Origin: GWE2-51-13 sp942492825
GTDB taxonomy: Bacteria > Bacillota_I > Bacilli_A > Erysipelotrichales > Erysipelotrichaceae
Length of the DNA stretch: 64,000 nucleotides
NCBI GenBank assembly: GCA_942492825.1
Contig: OW818635.1
Coordinates: forward strand, 434,001-498,000
Reading direction: 5' to 3'
The notes under the pieces were generated by a model, which did no database searches, was not told the origin of the DNA, and was given only the letters and a program-made list of their open reading frames with translations. This document shows positions 8,202-17,192 of this stretch, piece by piece; the first letter of the stretch is position 1, and every line of letters begins with the position of its first letter. The translations under genes were made by a program, and so were the position numbers.

Positions 8202-9859
8202 GGCGTTCTTATCAACGTTTGGTGATGATCCAACAATTCCTGCGCCGCCAAACGCGCCGTATCGCTGAGTGTTCCGCTGGCGATCGACGCCAACGCGTCG
8301 ATGCGTTCTTCCCGATCAAGCCGTGTGATCAAGGTATGCGTACGCGTCGCATCACTGCTCTTTGAAACTAAATAATGCGCATCGGCGCACGCGGCGACTT
8401 GGCCTAAGTGCGTGACGGAAAAAACCTGTGCGGTTTTCGATAGTGCATGCATTTTCATCCCGATCGCACTCGCGACCTTCCCGGAAACACCGCTGTCGAT
8501 CTCATCGAAGATTACCGTTTCGATGCCCTGCAACTTGGAAAAGATGACCTTCAACCCCAACATCAAACGCGAAAGTTCGCCGCCGCTGGCGACTTTGATT
8601 AAAGGTTTCGGTTCTTCCCCGACGTTCATCGAAACCAAGAACTCGACCGCATCGATCCCGTTTGACGATAAGCTGGATTCGGTAATCGCAATCGTGAATT
8701 TGGCATGGATCAGCGATAGACTATGGAGTTGTTCCTGCAAACGTTGGCATAAAACGATCGCGTCAGCTTTGCGTTTTTTACTTAGTTTTTGCGCTTCGAC
8801 AAGGTAAGTTGTTTTGGCCAGTTCGATTTGCTTTGCCAAACGTTCCAAGACTTCTTCCCGGTTTTCGATCTGTTCGATTTTCGCTTTGAATTCATCGCAC
8901 CGCTCAAAAATCTCGGAAATGTGTTTTCCGTATTTGCGTTTCAGTTTCGCAATCAAAAAGAGACGATCTTGGATCCGATTTAACTCGTTTTCGTCAAAGT
9001 ACAGACGATTGTGGATGTCTTTGATTTGTTCGGACTTGTCCTGCAACGCGTAATAGATTTCGTCCAACGCCTGATTGATCGTCACGACTTCATCCATCTC
9101 TTTTACGCCTTCGATTTGTTTCTGGACTTCGTAGAATTTCTCCATGACGCCGCCTTCATCGTCCAAGAGCGAAATCGCCGCGCTTAAGCGGGTCGAGATT
9201 TTCTCGAAAGCCATCATCGCACGTTGCTGGGTTTCAAGTTCCTCATCTTCGCCGATTCTAAGGTCGGCGGCTTCGATTTCCTCGATCTGATAACGCAAAA
9301 AGCCTAAATCGTCCGGATTTAAGCGATGATTTGAGATTTCGTCGTATTCCTTGACAAGGCTCTCATATCCTTTGTAGGAATCGGACACCATTCTTAATAA
9401 TTCGGGATGGTTACCGAATTGATCAAGCAGGGTCCGATGATATTTTACGTTTAAGAGATACTGCGTGTCGTGTTGGGAGTGGATATCGACGATCGCCGAA
9501 CCGAGTTCGCGTAAAAAGGAAACAGGAACAATTCGTCCGTTACAACGATTGACGCTTTTTCCGTCGATCGTCAATTCCCGATTCAACACGATCAAATCCT
9601 CATCGCCGAAGCCGTTGTCAGACAAAATTTGTTTACCGTATTGCGAAGTGACGTCAAACGCGCCTTCGACGATCATCTTGTCGCTGGAACGTCGGATGAC
9701 GTCCGTCGTCATGCGATCGCCGCACAAAAGACCGATGGCATCGATCAGAATGGATTTCCCGGCTCCGGTTTCACCCGTAAAGACGCTGAAACCGTTATCG
9801 AATTCAAGGTTCGCTTCATCGATCAACACGAAATTCTTCAGGTACAATGAACGCAACAT
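8198..9859 (-). CDS. recN: DNA repair protein RecN
   Basis: SMC-like ATPase acting early in double-strand break repair. It has 553 residues: Walker A GETGAGKSILIDAIG near residue 30, a long coiled-coil middle (about 160-370), then signature GGELSRLMLGLK and Walker B VIFDEIDSGVSGKVA. AGGGGG precedes the ATG. It lies 11 bases after tlyA. In Bacillus the arginine repressor gene ahrC sits between tlyA and recN; here it is absent. Confidence 0.96.
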   Translation of the reverse strand: MLRSLYLKNFVLIDEANLEFDNGFSVFTGETGAGKSILIDAIGLLCGDRMTTDVIRRSSDKMIVEGAFDVTSQYGKQILSDNGFGDEDLIVLNRELTIDGKSVNRCNGRIVPVSFLRELGSAIVDIHSQHDTQYLLNVKYHRTLLDQFGNHPELLRMVSDSYKGYESLVKEYDEISNHRLNPDDLGFLRYQIEEIEAADLRIGEDEELETQQRAMMAFEKISTRLSAAISLLDDEGGVMEKFYEVQKQIEGVKEMDEVVTINQALDEIYYALQDKSEQIKDIHNRLYFDENELNRIQDRLFLIAKLKRKYGKHISEIFERCDEFKAKIEQIENREEVLERLAKQIELAKTTYLVEAQKLSKKRKADAIVLCQRLQEQLHSLSLIHAKFTIAITESSLSSNGIDAVEFLVSMNVGEEPKPLIKVASGGELSRLMLGLKVIFSKLQGIETVIFDEIDSGVSGKVASAIGMKMHALSKTAQVFSVTHLGQVAACADAHYLVSKSSDATRTHTLITRLDREERIDALASIASGTLSDTARLAAQELLDHHQTLIRTP

Positions 9860-9870
9860 GACACAACCCC

Positions 9871-10602
9871 CTAGCGGCTCTCCGTTTTCTCAAATACGAC
9901 GAAATATTCGGTATTCCCTTCTTTTCCTTTAAATTCGCATTCGAAGAGGTCAAGGATCGTAATCCCATAGTCGCGTAGAAAGGATTTGTATTCTTCAAGC
10001 ATGGTCGTGACGATCCTTGGATTTTTGATCTGTCCGGTATCGGATACATGTTGGGGACCGACTTCAAACTGCGGCTTGATCAATACATATGCCGTCAATC
10101 GCGGTTTTAAGAGTGGTAAAACATGCGCGAGGATCTTCTTTCCCGAAATAAACGAGACATCCATCAAAAGGATATCGATCTGCGCGTCGAGCATGTCGCG
10201 AGTCAAATCCCGGGCATCGGTATTTTCCAGCGTTTTGACGCGCGGGTCGTTGCGAAGTTGGATATCCAGTTGATTGGTTCCGACATCGACGCAAAGGACG
10301 GATGAAGCGTTGTGTTGAAGGGCGACCTGGGTGAATCCCCCGGCAGCCGCGCCAAGATCCAAGACATTCTTATCCGTAAAATCATAGGGTCGTTTCTCCA
10401 GCGCGAACGTCAGTTTGTTGCCGGAGCGCGAAACGTATTTGATGGTATCGGTCGAATGGATCTCCATCCCTTCCTCAACCTCAAACGAAGCCTTCACGAC
10501 GGTTTTTCCATTCACTTGGATATACCCGCTCTTGATGGCTTCTTGGGCGCGATTGCGGGTCGGATAGGTCTGGTTAAATACCAGATATTGATCAAGACGC
10601 AT
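9871..10602 (-). CDS. tlyA: TlyA-family rRNA 2'-O-methyltransferase
   Basis: Predicted to methylate 2'-hydroxyls of cytidines in 16S/23S rRNA using SAM. The 243 residues start with an S4 RNA-binding domain (MRLDQYLVFNQTYPTRNRAQ...), followed by an FtsJ-like Rossmann domain with the SAM motif VLDLGAAAGGFTQVAL near residue 85 and the LLMDVSFIS motif. The start is placed at the ATG inside the last codons of dxs (11-base overlap), where the S4 domain begins; no good Shine-Dalgarno is seen, so coupling to dxs translation is likely. Upstream in-frame sequence does not resemble the family. Confidence 0.93.
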   Translation of the reverse strand: MRLDQYLVFNQTYPTRNRAQEAIKSGYIQVNGKTVVKASFEVEEGMEIHSTDTIKYVSRSGNKLTFALEKRPYDFTDKNVLDLGAAAGGFTQVALQHNASSVLCVDVGTNQLDIQLRNDPRVKTLENTDARDLTRDMLDAQIDILLMDVSFISGKKILAHVLPLLKPRLTAYVLIKPQFEVGPQHVSDTGQIKNPRIVTTMLEEYKSFLRDYGITILDLFECEFKGKEGNTEYFVVFEKTESR

Positions 10603-12463
10603 GTGAGGATAGGATCGTGACGATCGTAGTGAAGAGCGAAGTGATATCGATCTTGATTTCTTTGCGTAATTGAGGAACGGAACCATGGCTTACAAATTCG
10701 TCTTTGATTCCGATTCGGTGAAGATCAAGACGGAGTCCGGCATCGCATGCATATTCCAAGATTGCGGATGCCAAACCGCCTGCCAACATATCGGTCTCGT
10801 AGACCAACACCGGTTTATTCAGTTTAGCGATTTCCTTCAGCATCCCCTCGTCCAACGGTTTGATGAATCGCGCGTTGACGACGGAAAGGTTGATTTGATT
10901 GACCTTGGCTTTGGTTTCGACTTTTTCGACATCCGGTCCATAAGTGATGACGATCAAATCCGCTTCATCCAAGGGCTTGTTGAATGTCCACGTTCCGATT
11001 TCGATCGGCTGAAACGAATCGACCTCCCGAAACAGCGCGTTCCCGCGCGGATAACGCAAAGCAAAAGGATGTTCTTGATTGAATGCGGAATAAAGCATAT
11101 GTTGCGCTTCATAGGCGTCTTTCGGCTGCGCCAAAATCAGATTTGGGATCGGACGTAAAATCCCGATATCGAAGACGCCATGATGCGTCGGTCCGTCTTC
11201 ACCGACCAAACCGGCCCGGTCGACTCCGATGACCACCGGTAAGTCCATGCGTGCGATATCATGGTTGATTTGATCGTAAGAACGTTGCAGAAACGTCGAA
11301 TAGATCGATAAGAACGGACGGTAACCGGCCAAGGCCAAACCCGCCGCGAACGTCGCCGCATGTTCCTCGGCGATCCCGGTGTCGATACTACGTAGCGGAA
11401 AGAGTGCGAAATGCTTCTCAAGCTTACTCCCCTGCATCATCGCGGGTGTGATGGCGATGATTTTGTCGTCCTTCTTACTTAATCGGATTAAGGTTTCACT
11501 GATGACTTGAGACCATGAAAAATGGCCTGCCGGTAATTGTCCGATATCGGCGCCGGTGTCCGGGTCGAATTGACTGACCCCGTGCCACGTACCGTTGGTG
11601 TCGTTTTCGGAATGCGGATAGCCTTTCCCCTTTTGCGTCATGACATGGACTAACACCGGTCCGTCATGCGTTTTGGCGACTTTTAGGATCCGAATCAACG
11701 CTTTGATATCATGACCGTCGACCGGACCTAAGTATTCGATGCCGAGTTCGCCGAAGATCGATGAATCGACCATGCTGCGTTTTAGTGAATCTTTGACGCG
11801 TTCCATACCATTCAACAAGGTGTTTCCGATCGTATTGGTTTTCAAGATTCCCTTGACGTCATGTTTAAGTGTGTTGTACGGTGCGCTGGTACGTAAACGG
11901 GCCAATGACTTCGTCAATGCCCCCACGTTACGCGAGATCGACATGGCGTTATCGTTTAAGATGATGACCATGTTCCGTTTCTCGTCGCCGATCTGATTCA
12001 ACGCTTCATATACCATCCCGTTGGTCATCGAACCATCGCCGATCAAGGTGATGACTTGATGATCTTGTTTGCTTAAATCCCGTGCGGTCGCATAGGCTAA
12101 GGCCGCGCTGAGCGACGTGCCCGCATGCCCGGCTTCCCATACATCATGTTCGCTTTCGCTCATCTTCTGAAATCCGCAAAGCCCTTCCCACTGACGCAAA
12201 GTATCGAAACGATCGGCGCGTCCGGTCAAGATCTTATGGACATAACTTTGATGACCGACATCAAAGATCAGTTTATCTTTAGGCGAATCGAAAACGACGT
12301 GCATCGCGATCGTCAATTCCACGACCCCGAGGTTGCTTGAGAGATGACCGCCTGTTTTCGAGACGCTGTCGATTAAAAATCCGCGTATTTCACCGGAAAG
12401 TTGGTTAAGTTGTTTGACGGTCAGCTTCTTTAGAAATGCCGGACCATCGAGTTTTTCGATCAT
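10592..12463 (-). CDS. dxs: 1-deoxy-D-xylulose-5-phosphate synthase
   Basis: Thiamine-diphosphate enzyme joining pyruvate and glyceraldehyde 3-phosphate, the first step of the MEP isoprenoid pathway. The 623 residues carry the ThDP/Mg motif GDGSMTNGMVYEALN, the family N-terminal GHLSSNLGVVELTIA, and the pyrimidine-domain RAGLVGEDGPTHHGVFD with FALRYPRGN. AGGAGG lies before the ATG. It is placed right after ispA, so precursor supply and prenyl chain synthesis are co-expressed, probably feeding undecaprenol for the cell wall. Confidence 0.97.
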   Translation of the reverse strand: MIEKLDGPAFLKKLTVKQLNQLSGEIRGFLIDSVSKTGGHLSSNLGVVELTIAMHVVFDSPKDKLIFDVGHQSYVHKILTGRADRFDTLRQWEGLCGFQKMSESEHDVWEAGHAGTSLSAALAYATARDLSKQDHQVITLIGDGSMTNGMVYEALNQIGDEKRNMVIILNDNAMSISRNVGALTKSLARLRTSAPYNTLKHDVKGILKTNTIGNTLLNGMERVKDSLKRSMVDSSIFGELGIEYLGPVDGHDIKALIRILKVAKTHDGPVLVHVMTQKGKGYPHSENDTNGTWHGVSQFDPDTGADIGQLPAGHFSWSQVISETLIRLSKKDDKIIAITPAMMQGSKLEKHFALFPLRSIDTGIAEEHAATFAAGLALAGYRPFLSIYSTFLQRSYDQINHDIARMDLPVVIGVDRAGLVGEDGPTHHGVFDIGILRPIPNLILAQPKDAYEAQHMLYSAFNQEHPFALRYPRGNALFREVDSFQPIEIGTWTFNKPLDEADLIVITYGPDVEKVETKAKVNQINLSVVNARFIKPLDEGMLKEIAKLNKPVLVYETDMLAGGLASAILEYACDAGLRLDLHRIGIKDEFVSHGSVPQLRKEIKIDITSLFTTIVTILSSHAS

Positions 12464-12474
12464 TATACTGCCTC

Positions 12475-13320
12475 CTAATTCTGCCGGTTGATCAATAATT
12501 CAAGGAGTTTGCGAACTTCGTTACTCCGTAAGTTCAGACTTTCATAGGTCGTAAACGCCAAATTATAATACGTCTCCATCGTTCGGTGCGCTTCATGTAA
12601 GCCTAACATCGAAACGACGGTACGCTTATTATTTGCGATGTCGCTATTTGCGGTTTTTCCGAGTTCTTCCGTCGATTTTGTGACATCGAGGATATCGTCC
12701 TGGATTTGAAACGCGATCCCGGCGTTTTCGCCGATCGTCGAATACTTCTCCAAATCATTTTGTTTACCGGCGAGGATCGCGGCCATCTTCAGCGCGCAAG
12801 CCAAGAGTTTCCCGGTTTTATTGCGATACATTTCGATCAGTTCTTCGACGTTTTCGACGTTTTGCGTCTCAAATCCGATGTCTTTGATTTGACCGAATAC
12901 CATCCCGGCGCTCCCGGAGGCACATGCGAGTTCACGCATTAGGCAGACTTTTTCCATATTGGTGTAGTTGCTTTTCGCCAAGACTTCAAACGCCAGCGTC
13001 AATAATCCGTCGCCGGCCAAAATCGCGGTCGCTTCATCAAACATTTTATGGCAGGTCGGATGTCCGCGACGCAAATCGTCATCGTCCATCGCGGGAAGAT
13101 CGTCATGGATCAACGAATAGGTATGGACCATCTCCAGCGCTGCGGCGGCGTCCATGCCGATCAAGGGATCGAAATCAAGATCCTTCAGACATGATAGCAG
13201 TAAAAGCGGACGAATCCGTTTCCCTCCGCCCAAGAGCGAATAACCCATGGCTTCCTTCACTCTGGATTCAGGCAGATTGTCGATAAACTCCTGTAACGAC
13301 TCTTCGATAAAGTGTTTCAT
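12475..13320 (-). CDS. ispA: Polyprenyl (farnesyl/geranyl-type) diphosphate synthase
   Basis: Condenses isopentenyl diphosphate with allylic diphosphates. The 281 residues show the first aspartate-rich motif LIHDDLPAMDDDDLRRG and the second FQIQDDILDVT, with the GGGKRIRPLL substrate motif near residue 31. The product chain length cannot be read with certainty; family and synteny indicate farnesyl diphosphate. The ATG overlaps the xseB stop (ATGA) and AAAGGAG precedes it. Confidence 0.95.
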   Translation of the reverse strand: MKHFIEESLQEFIDNLPESRVKEAMGYSLLGGGKRIRPLLLLSCLKDLDFDPLIGMDAAAALEMVHTYSLIHDDLPAMDDDDLRRGHPTCHKMFDEATAILAGDGLLTLAFEVLAKSNYTNMEKVCLMRELACASGSAGMVFGQIKDIGFETQNVENVEELIEMYRNKTGKLLACALKMAAILAGKQNDLEKYSTIGENAGIAFQIQDDILDVTKSTEELGKTANSDIANNKRTVVSMLGLHEAHRTMETYYNLAFTTYESLNLRSNEVRKLLELLINRQN

Positions 13321-13529
13321 CGTGTTTCTCCTTTCGCATTGTAATGTTCCATCAACTCGCCGACTTTTCCTTCGAAATTCTTCAGTAACGCATCACATTC
13401 TTTGACCAAACCCAATCCTTCTTCGAAAAGAACCAATGATTGGTCCAAGGTGATATCGTTTTGTTCCAAACTGGCGATGATCGTATTCAGGCGGTTCATC
13501 GATTCTTCGAAACTGCGTTTTTCACTCAT
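13317..13529 (-). CDS. xseB: Exodeoxyribonuclease VII small subunit
   Basis: Small helical subunit that binds XseA to form exonuclease VII. The 70 residues contain the family pattern SFEESMNRLNTIIASLE and LDQSLVLFEEGLGLVKEC. The ATG at 13529 is preferred because GAAGGAG stands 7 bases before it; the upstream in-frame sequence belongs to the xseA reading region. Overlaps xseA by 8 bases and ispA by 4. Confidence 0.95.
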   Translation of the reverse strand: MSEKRSFEESMNRLNTIIASLEQNDITLDQSLVLFEEGLGLVKECDALLKNFEGKVGELMEHYNAKGETR

Positions 13530-14856
13530 TGTTTTTCTCCTTCGCGACGATTTGCGCATAAATCGTTCCGTCATGCAGACGTACGGACATGGAATCCGAG
13601 ATGTTTGCGTCATCGACGGATTTCAAGATGCCGGATTCGATATACGGGATCGCGTATCCGCGCTCCAGGATGGCTAAGGGGGACAAAGCGTTTAAGAGGC
13701 TAAGCATTTTCGCCATTTGATAGCGTTCTTTCTCACCCATCCGCGATGCTTGCGTCAAGAGGATCTCACGGCTTTTCAAATAGACTTCGCGCTTATCGCG
13801 TTGGATCTTGATTCCGTCTGAAGTCAGTCTTGTGGCGATGGAAGATAGCCGTTCGCGTTGTTTTGCGACCAAGGTCGATGCAACGCTTAAGCGTTGGGTC
13901 GCCATCGTCAAATTGATGCCTGCATCCTGCCACAACAAGTCGGGATTCTGCCAAACCGGATACTCACGCATCGGTTGATAGCGAAGTTGATTCTTGCGTA
14001 GGATGTTTTTCATCGCATTGTACGCCCGAGTCGTCAATTGGTTTAATTCCATCCGTACTTCCGTTTGGTCACGTACTGCGGCTTGGGCCGCGCCGGTCGG
14101 TGTGGGTGAGCGCATATCGCTGACGAGATCGGCGATCGTGACATCGGTTTCATGTCCGATACCGGCGATCAGCGGAGTCTTCAGCGTTACGATCTTGCGT
14201 GCGACGCTTTCTTCGTTGAAGGGCCAAAGATCCTCGATGGATCCGCCTCCGCGTGCCAAGATCAGCACGTCGTTATCGTCGTGGTCAGCCTGATGTAAGC
14301 GTTCGATGATCTGGCTAGCGGCTTGCGCGCCTTGGACCAAGGAATAGTAGAGTCTGACTTCGGCGATCGGCCAACGTTTCTTTAATGTTGATAGGATATC
14401 CTGAAGCGCAGCGGTATCTTTTCCGCTGATGACGCCGATTCTTGAAGAGTAGACCGGAATCGGCTTTTTACGCGAAGTTTCAAACAAGCCTTCGTCGAAT
14501 AGTTTTTTCTTCAATGCTTCGAATTTTTGGTAGAGATCGCCCAATCCTTCGTGTTGCATCGCGGTGACATAGAGTTGCATCTGCCCTTGCGCGGGATAGA
14601 GCGATACCGTCGCCCGTAATAGAACCTTATCCCCTTCTTTCGGGATAAAGCCGACTTTCCCGGCATGGTTGGAGAACATGACGCATCCGATGCGTGCGTT
14701 CTCGTCTTTAATTGTGAAATACCAATGCCCGCTACGATGCGCCGTGAAATTGGATAACTCCCCTTTCACCCACACATTGGTCAAAACGGGATCGTTGTCC
14801 AGTTTCAGCTTGATGAATTGAAGTAAGGAGCCGACGCTCCATACCGCTTGGCTCAT
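13522..14856 (-). CDS. xseA: Exodeoxyribonuclease VII large subunit
   Basis: Catalytic subunit that degrades single-stranded DNA to oligonucleotides. The 444 residues have an N-terminal OB fold (VWVKGELSNFTAHRSGHWYF), the core domain with VISGKDTAALQD and ARGGGSIEDLWPFNEE, IGHETDVTIADLVSD, then a coiled-coil C-terminal region. The ATG overlaps the nusB stop by 4 bases. folD, which separates nusB and xseA in Bacillus, is absent. Confidence 0.96.
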   Translation of the reverse strand: MSQAVWSVGSLLQFIKLKLDNDPVLTNVWVKGELSNFTAHRSGHWYFTIKDENARIGCVMFSNHAGKVGFIPKEGDKVLLRATVSLYPAQGQMQLYVTAMQHEGLGDLYQKFEALKKKLFDEGLFETSRKKPIPVYSSRIGVISGKDTAALQDILSTLKKRWPIAEVRLYYSLVQGAQAASQIIERLHQADHDDNDVLILARGGGSIEDLWPFNEESVARKIVTLKTPLIAGIGHETDVTIADLVSDMRSPTPTGAAQAAVRDQTEVRMELNQLTTRAYNAMKNILRKNQLRYQPMREYPVWQNPDLLWQDAGINLTMATQRLSVASTLVAKQRERLSSIATRLTSDGIKIQRDKREVYLKSREILLTQASRMGEKERYQMAKMLSLLNALSPLAILERGYAIPYIESGILKSVDDANISDSMSVRLHDGTIYAQIVAKEKNNE

Positions 14857-15230
14857 AGTTGATCCAAAACTCCGTTGATCAGCTTATACGCGTCGGCATC
14901 TCCGAATTCTTTACTCAAGTCGACCGCTTCGTTGATGACGACCGTATGTTCGACATCCCCTAACGCATATTCGCCCAGCGCCAATAATAAAATCGATTGT
15001 TCGATAAAGCCCAAACGGACGAAATCCCAGTCCTTTAACTGACGGTTGATCAAATCGATATGCTCGTCCTTATGCGCGATCGCAAGGGTACAGACCTCGC
15101 GTACGAATTTCTCTTCCGGCGTCAATCCTAGGATCAGATTTTCAGCCAAGACGATTTGAATATCTTTATTTAGCAGCAGGTGTTGGTAGATGCATTCCAT
15201 CGCTTTCCTGCGCTGTAAGTGTCGTTTCAT
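14853..15230 (-). CDS. nusB: Transcription antitermination factor NusB
   Basis: All-helical RNA-binding protein that acts with S10 (NusE) in rRNA antitermination. The 125 residues contain the N-terminal basic patch MKRHLQRRKAMECIYQ and the C-terminal LALGEYALGDVEHTVVINEAVDLSKEFGDADAYKLINGVLD region (only the start and end of which are quoted: VVINEAVDLSKEFG, YKLINGVLD). The start is set by GGAGGAATTT before the ATG. It is the first gene of the nusB-to-deoB operon, placed after a terminator and its own promoter. Confidence 0.95.
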   Translation of the reverse strand: MKRHLQRRKAMECIYQHLLLNKDIQIVLAENLILGLTPEEKFVREVCTLAIAHKDEHIDLINRQLKDWDFVRLGFIEQSILLLALGEYALGDVEHTVVINEAVDLSKEFGDADAYKLINGVLDQL

Positions 15231-15252
15231 AAATTCCTCCGTTACCGTGTCT

Positions 15253-15281
15253 ATTTTAACATGTTTCGTCGTTTCTAACCA
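15253..15281 (-). promoter_or_regulatory. Promoter of the nusB operon
   Basis: Minus strand: TAAAAT at 15258-15253 preceded by TG-N (extended -10), with a poor -35 TGGTTA at 15281-15276 and 17-base spacing. It lies between the Asp23 terminator and nusB. Confidence 0.5.
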
Positions 15282-15289
15282 CTTCCCCG

Positions 15290-15315
15290 CAAAAAAAACG
15301 CCCTTAGCGGGCGTT
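15290..15315 (-). terminator. Rho-independent terminator of the Asp23 gene
   Basis: Minus strand: AACGCCC (15315-15309), short loop, GGGCGTT (15303-15297), then a T run to 15291. The stem contains the stop codon of the Asp23-family gene. Confidence 0.88.
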
Positions 15316-15642
15316 GAAAGCGAATCCTGCGACTTTGATATCGATCAGGTTGCATTTCAGGTCGGTCATCTGCAACACCGACTGGAAAATCTTCGTTTGA
15401 AGCTCTTCGCAGACCTTGCTGACATTCTGTCCATATTTGATTTTGACTTCCACATGGACGTTGAGAAGGTTGTCTTGGATCTTGCACGTGACCGGATGTT
15501 TCATCGGTCCGGTTTCAAGTCCCGCAACGCCTTCCGTCTCCTCGCTCGCGATTTTCGCGATCATTTCGAAGACTTCCTTCGTCAATGCGATTTGTCCGAG
15601 ATGCGCATGATCTTGGTGGATCATGACGTATTCTTGTGCCAT
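15304..15642 (-). CDS. Asp23/Gls24-family envelope protein (YqhY-like)
   Basis: A 112-residue Asp23-superfamily protein; members are envelope-associated or linked to acetyl-CoA carboxylase control in Bacillus, with no enzymatic role shown. Family hallmarks: GQIALTKEVFEMIAKIASEETEGVAGLE at the N-terminus (only its ends, GQIALTKEV and EGVAGLE, are diagnostic here) and the VHVEVKIKYGQNVSKVCEELQ middle. The location before nusB matches yqhY in Bacillus. It has a strong promoter and its own terminator, so it is expressed largely as a single gene. A second paralogue lies at 43944-44303. Confidence 0.88.
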   Translation of the reverse strand: MAQEYVMIHQDHAHLGQIALTKEVFEMIAKIASEETEGVAGLETGPMKHPVTCKIQDNLLNVHVEVKIKYGQNVSKVCEELQTKIFQSVLQMTDLKCNLIDIKVAGFAFNAR

Positions 15643-15660
15643 AGTGTATCACCCAAAGGC

Positions 15661-15690
15661 ATTATACCATAACTTCAAGTCGGGTTACAA
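15661..15690 (-). promoter_or_regulatory. Promoter of the YqhY-like gene
   Basis: Minus strand: -35 TTGTAA (15690-15685), 18-base spacer, -10 TATAAT (15666-15661) preceded by TGG (extended -10). It is followed by GGGTGAT and the ATG at 15642. Confidence 0.8.
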
Positions 15691-15692
15691 CT

Positions 15693-16448
15693 TTACTCGG
15701 TGAACCACTTTGCGATCATCGCGTCCAATTGACCGTCGGCTTTGAGGGCTGCGATCGCGGCGTTGACATTTTCCAATAACTCGCTGTCCAACGGCAGAGC
15801 GACGGCGTTATACGACATGTTGGTGAACTTTTCATTCTGCAGTTCGAAGGTCGTCATTTGCGGATAACTGGCGATGTATTCGTCGGCGACGACTTTGTCG
15901 ACCAAGATCCAATCGATGCGTCCGTTGATGATTTCCTGAACCATTTGACCGATGTCCTTACGGGCATCTTTGACGAGATTGAAATCTTCCGCGATCAAGT
16001 CGACCGCGCCGGCTTGTACCGTTCCGATTTGGATACCGACTGTTTTGTCTTTGAGATCTTCCCCGTCCGACCAATTATTGGCGGCCAAGGTCAAGACCCA
16101 GTACGGGCTCTTGCCATCGTTATAGTAAGCATCCGAGAACAAGACGCCACGGTCGGGGGCGGCGTTGAAGCCGGCCAACGACATGTCGCCGGTACCGGTC
16201 GGCGAATTTAAGTCGCCGATGATTCCGTCGAAGTCCATGTCGACCCATTTGACTTCTTTATAACCCATTTGTTTGGCGATCGCTTCGCCTAGTTCGATGT
16301 CAAATCCGATCAATTTGCCTTCGGTATCCACCATTTCAAACGGCGGGTACCCGGAAGATGTGAGAATCGTAAGCGTGTCGGCGGTTTTGGTTTGCGTGCA
16401 TCCCGTAAACAAGACGGCAGCAAGCAAGATCGTTAGTAGTTTTTTCAT
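15693..16448 (-). CDS. Amino-acid ABC transporter substrate-binding lipoprotein (T-box regulated)
   Basis: Periplasmic-binding-protein-like lipoprotein (251 residues) of the polar amino acid family. The signal has lipobox LFTGC with the lipidated Cys near residue 17. The SBP_bac_3 fold is indicated by SSGYPPFEMVDTEGKLIGFDIELGEAIAKQ (diagnostic part GFDIELGEAI), then GDMSLAGFNAAPDRGVLFSDAYY. Many family members have 'T.ER' at this point; here it is APDR. It is the third gene after permease and ATPase. The upstream T-box suggests the ligand is the amino acid sensed by it, probably arginine (inference). It ends close to the YqhY promoter with no terminator seen. Confidence 0.9.
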   Translation of the reverse strand: MKKLLTILLAAVLFTGCTQTKTADTLTILTSSGYPPFEMVDTEGKLIGFDIELGEAIAKQMGYKEVKWVDMDFDGIIGDLNSPTGTGDMSLAGFNAAPDRGVLFSDAYYNDGKSPYWVLTLAANNWSDGEDLKDKTVGIQIGTVQAGAVDLIAEDFNLVKDARKDIGQMVQEIINGRIDWILVDKVVADEYIASYPQMTTFELQNEKFTNMSYNAVALPLDSELLENVNAAIAALKADGQLDAMIAKWFTE

Positions 16449-16469
16449 GTTGTTTCTCTCTTTCTTGAT

Positions 16470-17192
16470 TTAGATCATATTGGCCAAGAATTCTTTCGCA
16501 CGCGCGCTCTTCGGCGTTTCGAAGAAGGTCTTGGTATCGGTCTGTTCGATAATTTCGCTCTTATCCATATAAACGATTTCGTCGGCCACTTCTTTCGCAA
16601 ACTTGATTTCATGGGTGACGATGATGATCGTCATACCGGTATGATTGAGTCCTTTCATGACACGCAGTACTTCTTGCGTCATTTCCGGGTCCAAGGCGGA
16701 GGTCGGTTCGTCAAACAACATTACCTGCGGATCCATCGCCAAGGCCCGTGCGATGGCGACGCGTTGCTTTTCCCCGCCGGAGAGTTGATGCGGATAGTTC
16801 TGCAAGCGATGCGCAAGTCCGACTTTCGTCAATTGCTCGACGGCGATTGCCATGGCATCCGCATTGTTCAATTTTTTGACTTTTTTCAGTGCGAAGGCGA
16901 CATTGTCGACGGCGCGCATATGGGCGAAAAGATTGAAGGATTGGAAGACCATCCCGCATTTTTCGCGAATCAGCGGTAACTTATCTTGGTTTTGCGTAAG
17001 CTCGACTTCGTCGTGCCATACTTTCCCTTGGGTCGGCTTTTCCAGAAAGTTGATACATCTCAGTAAGGTGCTTTTACCGGCGCCGGAGGATCCAATGATC
17101 GCATAGGTTTTTCCGTTCTCAAAGGTGACATCGATGTTTTGTAGGACGGTCACGCCTTGAAATTCCTTTTTAACGTTTTCCAGTTTAATCAT
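16470..17192 (-). CDS. Amino-acid ABC transporter ATP-binding protein
   Basis: ATPase subunit (240 residues) that powers the importer. Walker A GSSGAGKSTLLR near residue 35, Q-loop FQSFNLFAH, signature LSGGEKQRVAIARAL, Walker B VMLFDEPTSALDPE and the switch His in IIVTHE are all intact, typical of the GlnQ/HisP class. It overlaps the permease end by 8 bases and precedes the binding-protein gene by 21 bases. Confidence 0.95.
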   Translation of the reverse strand: MIKLENVKKEFQGVTVLQNIDVTFENGKTYAIIGSSGAGKSTLLRCINFLEKPTQGKVWHDEVELTQNQDKLPLIREKCGMVFQSFNLFAHMRAVDNVAFALKKVKKLNNADAMAIAVEQLTKVGLAHRLQNYPHQLSGGEKQRVAIARALAMDPQVMLFDEPTSALDPEMTQEVLRVMKGLNHTGMTIIIVTHEIKFAKEVADEIVYMDKSEIIEQTDTKTFFETPKSARAKEFLANMI

